Program-made: the position numbers and the translations under genes
NCBI GenBank assembly: GCA_016874915.1
Contig: VGSW01000021.1
Span: 1 to 34,870 of the forward strand
Direction: 5' to 3'
Length of the DNA stretch: 34,870 nucleotides
Source: Deltaproteobacteria bacterium
Lineage (GTDB): Bacteria > Desulfobacterota > Desulfobaccia > Desulfobaccales > 0-14-0-80-60-11
Part shown: positions 26,353-34,870 of the stretch, piece after piece
How positions within the stretch are numbered: position 1 is the stretch's first letter
How the letters are laid out: every line of letters begins with the position of its first letter
Notes under the pieces: generated by a model
Told to the model about the DNA's origin: nothing
Databases searched by the model: none
The model's input: only the letters and a program-made list of their open reading frames with translations

Positions 26353-26525
26353 TTGGGTCCTCCGATGCGCGTTTAGATTTTTTAATAATAATATCCAGGG
26401 CGGAATTTGTCAAAATAATCCCGGAGATCGGCCTGGAACGCGGGTTTGGTGAATTATTGGCCCATTGGTGTATTTTCCCTTGATTTTCCTTCATATATAC
26501 CCATAATATTATACACGGGGGAAAA

Positions 26526-27107
26526 ATGGGTAAGAAACTTTGGGGGATAGCTTTTTGTCTGGCAGCCTCGCTGCTGGCGGGGTTACTGACCGCCCCCCTG
26601 ACCGCGTCCGCGGCCGGAGCCGCAGCGGAACGCTCCTTTTTCATCCTCCCCGTTGCCGCCCAAACCCCCATGGAAGCCCAGATGCTGGGGGAAAAACCTT
26701 TACCGCCCCAGGCTCCCGCGCTGATACCAGGAGCGGTTCGGGTGGGCGAGGAAAGCGCCAAAATCAGGCTTCCCTATAACCTGGAACTGGGCATCTCTTT
26801 CCGTTACCACCAGGATCCGGCCTTTGAGCCGTCCCGGCGCCCCCAGTCCTCCATGCTGTTTAACTCTTCCATGGACTACCGCCTGCTGCCCAACCTCAAG
26901 GTGGGTTTTCACGGTTATCTCTACCGGTATGACACCCAGGGCTTTGCCTTCCCCCGGGGGCTAGGGGACACGACCATGGGCCTGGGGCCGGCCCTCAAAT
27001 ATGACCTGGGGCGCTGGAGCTTCATTCTGAAGAGCCAGATGCAAACTGACCGGGAACGGGGCGATGCCGGGCTGGAGAACTGGTTTCGGGTCTGGTACGC
27101 GTTTTAA
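26526..27107 (+). CDS. Putative outer-membrane beta-barrel protein
   Basis: Signal peptide; amphipathic strands; C-terminal WFRVWYAF. Confidence 0.6.
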   Translation: MGKKLWGIAFCLAASLLAGLLTAPLTASAAGAAAERSFFILPVAAQTPMEAQMLGEKPLPPQAPALIPGAVRVGEESAKIRLPYNLELGISFRYHQDPAFEPSRRPQSSMLFNSSMDYRLLPNLKVGFHGYLYRYDTQGFAFPRGLGDTTMGLGPALKYDLGRWSFILKSQMQTDRERGDAGLENWFRVWYAF

Positions 27108-27110
27108 ATA

Positions 27111-27161
27111 CAGTTTTCAGTTTTTAGTTTTCAGTTTTCAGTAGTTTTCGGTTTTCGGTTA
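27111..27161. repeat. Heptamer tandem repeat (cagtttt)/(cggtttt)
   Basis: cagttttcagtttttagttttcagttttcagtagttttcggttttcggtta. Confidence 0.9.
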
Positions 27162-27198
27162 ATAGATTCAGTAACACCACTTCCTTTAGCCTGCCTGA

Positions 27199-27909
27199 AT
27201 GATTTTTCCCGGTCCCCTTATTCCCGCCCGGTTTTTGCAGCGGCGGCAGCGTTTCCTGGCGGAGGCGGAGTTCGCCGACGGCCGCCGGGAGTGGGTGCAC
27301 GTGCCCAATTCCGGGGCGCTCACCGGCTGCCTGACTCCCGGCCTGGAGATTCTTCTCACCCGGGAGAACCGCCCAGGGCGCAAGACCGCCTACACCTGGA
27401 GGTTCTGTAAAGGCCCGGCAGGTTGGATCTGCATCGACACCCTGGCCCCCAACCGCCTGGTGGCCGAAGCCCTGGCCGGGCCCGGCCTTCCGGGGTTGCC
27501 CCCTCCTATAGCGGTGCGGCCCGAAGTGGTCCTGCCCCAGGGCAGCCGCCTGGACTTTGTCCTGGAATACGACCAGTCCCCCGCGGTGTTTGTGGAAGTG
27601 AAAAGCGTCACCTGGGTGGAAGAGGGAGTGGCCCTGTTCCCCGACGGCGTCACCTCCCGGGGCCGCCGCCACCTGGAGCATCTGGAGGCGCTGGCGGCCC
27701 AGGGTTTCGGCGCCTGGCAGGTCTTTGTGGTCCAACGGGAGGACGCCCGCGCCTTTGACGCCGCGGCCACGGTGGACCCGGCCTATGCCCGGGAACTGGC
27801 CCGCGCGGCCCGAAACGGCGTACAAATTCTGGTTATCCAGGAAAAAATCAACCCCCCTGAAATTACCCTTGCCTCTTGCCTTCCTTTTGATTTAATATTC
27901 CTCCGGTAA
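27199..27909 (+). CDS. sfsA: DNA/RNA nuclease SfsA (sugar fermentation stimulation protein)
   Basis: PARFLQRRQRFLAEAEF...HVPNSGALTGCLTPG...SRLDFVLEYDQSPAVFVEVKSVTWVEEGVALFPDGVTSRGRRHLEHL. Confidence 0.93.
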   Translation: MIFPGPLIPARFLQRRQRFLAEAEFADGRREWVHVPNSGALTGCLTPGLEILLTRENRPGRKTAYTWRFCKGPAGWICIDTLAPNRLVAEALAGPGLPGLPPPIAVRPEVVLPQGSRLDFVLEYDQSPAVFVEVKSVTWVEEGVALFPDGVTSRGRRHLEHLEALAAQGFGAWQVFVVQREDARAFDAAATVDPAYARELARAARNGVQILVIQEKINPPEITLASCLPFDLIFLR

Positions 27910-27964
27910 ATTAAACTCTAGTTAACCCCCTAAGAAATCCCCATAAAATCAGGAATCGCGCCTC

Positions 27965-28915
27965 ATGAATAATAATATCCGGATCTTCACGGGAAACGCC
28001 AATCCCGAGCTGGCCGGCAAGATCTGCGACCACCTCCAGGTGCCCCTGGGCCGGGCCATGGTCACCACTTTTAGCGACGGAGAGATCAGGGTGGAGATCG
28101 GTGAGAACGTTCGGGGCCGGGACGTCTTTCTCATCCAGTCCACCTGCCCTCCGGCCAGTCAGAACCTGATGGAGCTGCTGGTGATGATGGACGCGGTGAA
28201 AAGGGCTTCAGCCCGGCGCATCACCGCGGTCGTTCCCTATTTCGGCTTCGCCCGCCAGGACCGCAAAGTGGCGCCCCGGGTGCCCATCACCGCCAAGTTG
28301 GTGGCGGATTTGCTCTCCACCGCCGGGGCCCATCGCGTTCTCACCCTGGACCTGCACGTGGGGCAGATTCAGGGTTTTTTTAACATACCGGTGGACAACC
28401 TCTACGCCTCTCCCATCATCATTCCCTATATCAAAGAGAAATTTCGGGACGATCTGGCCATCGTCTCTCCCGACGCTGGGGGTGTGGCCCGGGCTCGGGC
28501 TTATGCCAAACGCCTGGACGCCTCCCTGGGGCTTGTTGACAAACGCCGGGACGCTCCGGGCAAAGCCAAAGCCATGCACCTCATCGGCGAAGTCCTGGGA
28601 AAAGAAGTGGTGATTCTGGATGACATCATCGACACCGGGGGCACCTTGCGGGAGGCGGCCGGCGCCATTGTCCAGCGCGGCGCCCGCAACGTCTATGCCT
28701 GCTGCACCCACGCGGTGCTCTCCGGACCCGCGGTGCAGAATCTGATGGACTCACCCCTGACCAGCCTGGTGGTGACGGACACCATCCCCCTGGGGGAGAA
28801 AGCCGGCAACTGCCCCAAAATTGTAGTCCTGTCGGTGGCCCACCTCTTTGCCCGGGCCATCGAAAACATCCACAAGGAGGACTCCATCAGCTCCTTGTTC
28901 GAAATTCATTTTTAG
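27965..28915 (+). CDS. prs: Ribose-phosphate pyrophosphokinase
   Basis: RIFTGNANPELAGKICDHLQVPLGRAMVTTFSDGEIRVEIGENVRGRDVFLIQST...VVILDDIIDTGGTLREAA. Confidence 0.96.
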   Translation: MNNNIRIFTGNANPELAGKICDHLQVPLGRAMVTTFSDGEIRVEIGENVRGRDVFLIQSTCPPASQNLMELLVMMDAVKRASARRITAVVPYFGFARQDRKVAPRVPITAKLVADLLSTAGAHRVLTLDLHVGQIQGFFNIPVDNLYASPIIIPYIKEKFRDDLAIVSPDAGGVARARAYAKRLDASLGLVDKRRDAPGKAKAMHLIGEVLGKEVVILDDIIDTGGTLREAAGAIVQRGARNVYACCTHAVLSGPAVQNLMDSPLTSLVVTDTIPLGEKAGNCPKIVVLSVAHLFARAIENIHKEDSISSLFEIHF

Positions 28916-28916
28916 A

Positions 28917-28951
28917 CGCGCCCCCAAAGCTTGGGCTGGCGCACTTTTTAT
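28917..28951 (+). terminator. Probable intrinsic terminator after prs
   Basis: gcgcccccaaagcttgggctggcgc hairpin then actttttatt. Confidence 0.6.
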
Positions 28952-28980
28952 TATCAGGAGGATATGGCCCAGGGATTCTG

Positions 28981-29101
28981 ATACCAATTCGCAATCAAAC
29001 GTATATTTTTTTGTAGGGGCGAATCTTGTATTCGCCCAGCGTTCACGGCGAACACAAGGTTCGCCCCTACGGTTTGTTGTCTTTTGATTGCGAATTGGTA
29101 T
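28981..29101. mobile_element. MITE-like nested palindromic element (121 bp)
   Basis: 19-bp perfect TIRs ATACCAATTCGCAATCAAA / TTTGATTGCGAATTGGTAT enclosing GTAGGGGCGAATCTTGTATTCGCCC...GGCGAACACAAGGTTCGCCCCTAC double hairpin. Confidence 0.8.
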
Positions 29102-29158
29102 GAGTTTCGATTTCCCGTTACTAATAGTCTCCTTACAATTGAATACTAGACAACTGAG

Positions 29159-30070
29159 ATGGGGGGGTGGATGATGAAGCGCGGGCTGGTATGGGGGATT
29201 ATTCTTTGTTTGGGTCTGCTGCCGTTGAACTCTCAGGCCACGGAACGGGGGCTGGCGTCTTATCCCGACGGGGCCGAAAACTTCTTTGCCGGGGCCTTGC
29301 CGCCGCCGGGCGCATATTTCCAGTATTATTTTCTCTACTATAACGCCCCTCGGGTGCGGGAAGCGGTGCCGCCTCAGACCCATGCCGAGCTGGTGGCCAA
29401 CGTCTTTAGGTTCATTTATGTCAGCAAGATCAAGATTTTCGGCGCGACTTGGGGCGCTCATGTAGTTGTTCCAGTGATATACGCCGGCCTCCACTTCGAG
29501 CCGGCCCCGGTTAGCGACTACCGCTTCGGGTTCGGCAACATTTCCTTCGATCCCCTTCTCCTGGGTTGGCACTTTGATGACAAACACGTCACCTTCGGCT
29601 TCGACTTCGACTTTCCGGGCACCTTTAATCAGAACGCGCCGGCCAGCCCCTCCCAGAATTACTTCACTTTCCGGCCCGTACTGGGGCTGGCGTGGTTGCC
29701 CAAGTGGGGTTTGGGGGCCAACATCAAGATAATGTACGACTTCCCCACCAAAAACACTTCGCCCATCCTGGCCACCGGGGCCCGGAACGAATACCACTCC
29801 GGCCAGGCTTTCCACTTTGATTACTGCGTGGATTACGCCTTCCTGCCGAATTTGCGGATGGGGGTGGCGGGCTTTTACTACGTGCAGACCACCGGGGACA
29901 CCGTGGACGGGGTCAATGTGGGCCGGCACGCCCGCCAGTTCGCCATCGGGCCGGGGATCAAATACGATTACGGGAAGTGGAGCTTCCTGTTCATCCCCCA
30001 ATTCGAGATGGCCACTTTGAACCGCCCCGAAGGCCAGCGCTACTGGTTTCGCATCTGGTATGCTTTTTAA
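29159..30070 (+). CDS. SphA-like outer-membrane beta-barrel / transporter protein
   Basis: Signal peptide; NFFAGALPPPGAYFQYYFLYYNA...; YDFPTKNTSPILATGARNEYHSGQAFHFDYCVDYAFLPNLRMGVAGFYYVQTTGD; C-terminal WFRIWYAF. Confidence 0.75.
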   Translation: MGGWMMKRGLVWGIILCLGLLPLNSQATERGLASYPDGAENFFAGALPPPGAYFQYYFLYYNAPRVREAVPPQTHAELVANVFRFIYVSKIKIFGATWGAHVVVPVIYAGLHFEPAPVSDYRFGFGNISFDPLLLGWHFDDKHVTFGFDFDFPGTFNQNAPASPSQNYFTFRPVLGLAWLPKWGLGANIKIMYDFPTKNTSPILATGARNEYHSGQAFHFDYCVDYAFLPNLRMGVAGFYYVQTTGDTVDGVNVGRHARQFAIGPGIKYDYGKWSFLFIPQFEMATLNRPEGQRYWFRIWYAF

Positions 30071-30071
30071 T

Positions 30072-30128
30072 CCACAGATTACGCAGATTACCCAGAAAAT
30101 ATCTGTGTGAATCTGCGTTAATCTGCGG

Positions 30129-30129
<1 letters not shown>
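30072..30129. repeat. CACAGATTACGCAGATT inverted repeat
   Basis: ccacagattacgcagatta ... atctgtgtgaatctgcgttaatctgcgg. Confidence 0.8.
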
Positions 30130-31655
<1,526 letters not shown>

Positions 31656-31657
31656 TG

Positions 31658-31774
31658 CTACTTCACCTTTTTGGCGTCAGCCATGAGATAGTGTGACAGG
31701 CCCACCTGGTCGCCATTGGCGGCGCAGGTGTAACGGATGGAAATGGGTTTGATACTCTTTCCTTTTTGCTTCAT
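31658..31774 (-). CDS. Putative RiPP precursor peptide, 38 aa (CbpA-like)
   Basis: Reverse strand ATG 31774: MKQKGKSIKPISIRYTCAANGDQVGLSHYLMADAKKVK*; AGGAGG RBS; TAGCAATG junction with the rSAM gene. Below the ORF-track size cutoff. Confidence 0.82.
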   Translation of the reverse strand: MKQKGKSIKPISIRYTCAANGDQVGLSHYLMADAKKVK

Positions 31775-31847
31775 ACACGGTCCTCCTCGCCTCGGTGGTT
31801 TACCGGCCGGGCCGGATATCGGCGGCCGGGGTGGGAGCTTGGTAGTT

Positions 31848-31925
31848 GCCAGTTCCCAGTTCCCAGTTCCTGCTTTCTATTTTCAGTTTTTCACTTACTG
31901 AGAACTGGCAACTGGCAACTGCGAA
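31848..31925. repeat. Heptamer inverted/tandem repeat (cagttcc / caactgg)
   Basis: ttgccagttcccagttcccagttcc ... actgagaactggcaactggcaactgcg. Confidence 0.85.
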
Positions 31926-31926
31926 C

Positions 31927-31966
31927 AAAAAAAGGGAGTCCCATCGGTGAGATGGAACTCCCTTTG
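31927..31966 (-). terminator. Rho-independent terminator of the cobalamin riboswitch
   Basis: Reverse strand AAAGGGAGTTCCATCTCACCGATGGGACTCCCTTTTTTT. Confidence 0.88.
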
Positions 31967-31977
31967 CCATCAGGAGT

Positions 31978-32158
31978 TGTCCTCACAAGCCGCCAGGCAG
32001 GTCTTCTGGCTCTGGGATCAACCGGGAGGAGGCCGCCTTCCCGCCGGGCTTAAACCTGGCAGTGGCCGGCCTTGCGGCCTTAAACTCCCCTCGTCCCCCC
32101 ATCACAGCGGCGGGTCCGCCCCGGATTCGCACCGGGTTCCGGGATGCCTGGTGGTTTG
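31978..32158 (-). promoter_or_regulatory. Cobalamin (B12) riboswitch
   Basis: Reverse strand contains CCGGTGCGAATCCGGGGCGGACCCGCCGCTGTGATGGGG, GCCACTGCC, and B12 box AGCCAGAAGACCTGCCTGGCGG, followed by terminator. Confidence 0.93.
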
Positions 32159-32217
32159 TTTTCTTTTAGAAAAAATCCGCGGCCAAGTCAAGAAAAGATT
32201 GATTTATCCTAATATCT

Positions 32218-33138
32218 TCAAGGGTTACCCTCAAGGAAGTCTTTAACCGCGGCGATCACCTCCCCGGGCTTCTCTTCATGGGGGTTGTGGCCGCACTCTT
32301 CGATGATCACCAACCGGGAATTCTTCAGGTCCCGATGGAGGCGCTGACCATGTTCCACGGGAATAATTTCATCCTGCCGTCCCCAGATAATCAGGGTGGG
32401 AACCTCTATCCGGGGATACTGCGAGACGAGCTCCTCCATATCTTCCGGCAGAATCTGCCGGGCCGTCTGCCGCAAGGCATACTTGGCGCCGTCCTCTGCC
32501 AGGGGCGCGGCATAGGCGGCCACGTCGGCGTCGGTAATCTTGGTTTCATCAAAATAGGCCAGCTCCAGAATTTTTCGGACCTTCAGCGTGTCCGGGACCA
32601 GGTAAAGGGTTAAGGAACTCAATATGGGCTTTCTCAGGACGGCAACGAACCCGGGCAATTTTTGGGGATAAGAAACACTGTCAATGAGAATCAGCCGGGA
32701 TAACCAACCGGGCCGGGTTTCCCTTAATTTTAGGGCGGTCTGGAGGGCCACGCCCCCGCCCATGGAATGACCGGCCAGGATGACCTGGCGCAAGTCGTTC
32801 TTTAGGATAAATTGATAGATCAATTCCGCCTGGTCCAAAAGGGAATATCGGCCGTCCCGGGGCTTGGGGGAGGCGCCGAAACCTTTCAGATCAAATAAGA
32901 GGAGCCGGTATCGAGATGACAGCGCCGGCGCCAGGCATCTCCAGGTATAGGTATTGCCTCCGAAGCCGTGGAGCAGGATTATGGGCGGGCCGGCCCCCTG
33001 GACTTCGCAATAAAGCCCGGGGGGAGATTCCCGGCCGGGAAGCGATTCAGTACGAGAATCGGGCATTTCTTGAACCGCGGCGCAGGAAACCGCCGCCAGG
33101 AGCGCGGTGAAAACCAGAGGTTTCAATGTCTGCCGCAT
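32218..33138 (-). CDS. Alpha/beta hydrolase with lipoprotein-type signal
   Basis: ILLHGFGGNTYTWRCLAPAL, GHSMGGGVALQ, WGRQDEIIPVEHGQ, CGHNPHEEKP; N-terminus MRQTLKPLVFTALLAAVSCAAV. Confidence 0.87.
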   Translation of the reverse strand: MRQTLKPLVFTALLAAVSCAAVQEMPDSRTESLPGRESPPGLYCEVQGAGPPIILLHGFGGNTYTWRCLAPALSSRYRLLLFDLKGFGASPKPRDGRYSLLDQAELIYQFILKNDLRQVILAGHSMGGGVALQTALKLRETRPGWLSRLILIDSVSYPQKLPGFVAVLRKPILSSLTLYLVPDTLKVRKILELAYFDETKITDADVAAYAAPLAEDGAKYALRQTARQILPEDMEELVSQYPRIEVPTLIIWGRQDEIIPVEHGQRLHRDLKNSRLVIIEECGHNPHEEKPGEVIAAVKDFLEGNP

Positions 33139-33600
33139 GGCGTGGGCCCAATATCTCCTGGCAATCCTTGAATCGTGCCGCAGTGTGGAAAATTTTAACG
33201 GCAAATGAAGATTTAGGGAAGGGAAACTTGGATTTCCCAGTTCGGGGATCTCTGGAACAATCTACCCGGGCGGCACCACTGATCCAAATAAAGTGAGGGG
33301 ATGCTTCCATCCAGGAAGGACCCCCTCGTGGAAACCGGACTCCTGGCAAGATTAGGCGGCCAGCTCCAATCATCCTCATTCCATCCATGGAATTTCAGAA
33401 ATGAAAGGACTATCTAATCTTAGAGCCCGATTTCTTGTAAAAATCTTATACCATCATTTCCAAAAAAAGTTCAATAGGGCAATACCTAATTTTTGCCTCT
33501 GAAAAACCTGAGTCCATCTTAGGGAAAACCTTAAGGGGGGAAAAGTCCTTTCCAAAGGATTTTACCTTTACGGCTGGGCACAGGCACAATGTCTCGACGG

Positions 33601-34587
33601 TTACAGTTGGTGGTATTCCTTATACCACCGGATAAAGCGGCGAATCCCCTCTTCGATGGTGGTGGTGGGCTGGAAGCCCAGCTTGGCCCGGGCGCGGTCG
33701 ATGTCCGCAAAGGTGGCCGGCACGTCCCCCGGTTGGATGGGCAGCAGCTCCTGCCGGGCCGCTATCCCCAGCTCCTGCTCCAACAGCGCGATAACCTTCT
33801 GCAGCTGCTCCGGGCGGTGGTTGCCCAGGTTGATGATTTCATAAGGCTCCAGCCCCGGCGCCATAAGGGCCGCCAGGGTGCCCTGGACGATATCGTCAAT
33901 ATAGGTGAAATCCCGCTGCATTTGCCCGTAATTGAAGACCTTGATGGGCCGCCCGGCCAGCATGGCCTCGGTGAACAGCCACATGGCCATATCGGGGCGG
34001 CCCCAGGGGCCGTACACCGTAAAATACCTGAGGCCCACGGTGGGCAGTCCGAACAGGTGGGTATAGGCGTGGGCCATGAGCTCATCAGCCCGCTTGGTGG
34101 CGGCATAGAGGCTGATGGGAGTGTCCACCCGATGGGCTTCCGAGAAGGGCAGCTCCGTCAGCCCCCCGTAAACGCTGGAGGAAGAAGCATAGACAAAACG
34201 CTCTGGCGGGTGGCGTTTGGCCAGCTCCAGGAGGTGGAGAAACCCCTCCAGGTTGGCCCGTTGATAGGCGAAGGGATTGATGAGAGAATACCGCACCCCC
34301 GCCTGGGCCGCCAGATGGCAGATTTTCTGAATTTGGTAAGCGCCGAAGAGGGACTCCAGTCCCGGCAGGTCCGCCAGGTCCAGTTCCACGGAAACAAAGC
34401 GGGGGTGTTTCTTCAACTCCCGGTCTCGATCCCGCTTTAAGGCCGGGCTGTAATAGTCATTGAAGTTGTCCACCCCGATGACCTGGGCCCCGTGCTCCAG
34501 CAAGGTCCGGGACAGATGAAAACCGATGAACCCCGCCGATCCGGTGACCAGAAAGGTGTAATCCTTGATTTGAGAAGTCCAGTCCAC
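33601..34587 (-). CDS. NAD-dependent sugar epimerase (UDP-glucuronate 4-epimerase-like)
   Basis: FLVTGSAGFIGFHLSRTLLEHGAQVIGVDNFNDYYSPALKRDR, YASSSSVYGG, YAATKRADELMAHAYTHLFGLPTVGLRYFTVYGPWGRPDMA. Confidence 0.9.
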   Translation of the reverse strand: MDWTSQIKDYTFLVTGSAGFIGFHLSRTLLEHGAQVIGVDNFNDYYSPALKRDRDRELKKHPRFVSVELDLADLPGLESLFGAYQIQKICHLAAQAGVRYSLINPFAYQRANLEGFLHLLELAKRHPPERFVYASSSSVYGGLTELPFSEAHRVDTPISLYAATKRADELMAHAYTHLFGLPTVGLRYFTVYGPWGRPDMAMWLFTEAMLAGRPIKVFNYGQMQRDFTYIDDIVQGTLAALMAPGLEPYEIINLGNHRPEQLQKVIALLEQELGIAARQELLPIQPGDVPATFADIDRARAKLGFQPTTTIEEGIRRFIRWYKEYHQL

Positions 34588-34676
34588 GTCCGCCCCCTCT
34601 AGTGCCCATTTAGCATACTATCCGCAATCTTGAGTGTAAAGGACGGTTTTTTTATTTTCCTGCTCCGAAAAGTTTC

Positions 34677-34870
34677 TCAGGCTGCCTCCATGGTCACCTG
34701 GTAGCCCAGGTCTTTAATGCGTTTGACCAGGTAAGGGAACAGTCGGTTTTTGTTGAGCTTATCGAAGTAGTCGCCTCCGAGGTCTTTATAGGAAGAACCG
34801 GTTTTCAGCATATGGTAAATGACCACCAACAGAGAATGGGCCACCGCCAGAATGGCTCTTTTCTTCCCTC
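34677..34870 (-). mobile_element. IS110-family transposase, C-terminal part, cut by window edge
   Basis: Reverse strand ...GKKRAILAVAHSLLVVIYHMLKTGSSYKDLGGDYFDKLNKNRLFPYLVKRIKDLGYQVTMEAA*, typical IS110-type C-terminus. Confidence 0.82.

Overview
This is a GC-rich chromosomal window, probably from a sulfate-reducer-like or Desulfobacterota-type anaerobe. That placement is inferred from gene content (octaheme cytochrome, DsrE protein, short ThiC). It holds about 29 supported protein-coding genes, mostly housekeeping: pcm, panE, phoU, a divergent dnaA, thiC, ftsH, an addAB-like pair, a thi cluster thiF-thiG-X-thiH-thiS-thiE, rlmH, a NifU-like gene, sfsA and prs. I found no rRNA, tRNA or CRISPR array. 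Five observations stand out. (1) An octaheme c-type cytochrome fused to a membrane b-type domain is split in the ORF track by one in-frame UGA. A strong SECIS-like hairpin follows immediately, so this is probably a selenocysteine cytochrome. A consensus sigma-54 promoter sits upstream of the DsrE gene that precedes it. (2) A cobalamin riboswitch with terminator controls an unlisted 38-aa peptide ORF that is translationally coupled to a SPASM radical SAM enzyme, which looks like a B12-regulated RiPP system (CbpA/CbpB-like). (3) A fluoride riboswitch precedes a truncated Na+/H+ antiporter at the left edge. (4) A DnaA homologue has altered Walker B and DNA-recognition motifs. (5) Many short palindromic or tandem repeats lie mostly just after stop codons, and some invade the RiPP locus. 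All homology statements come from motif recognition by eye; no searches were run.
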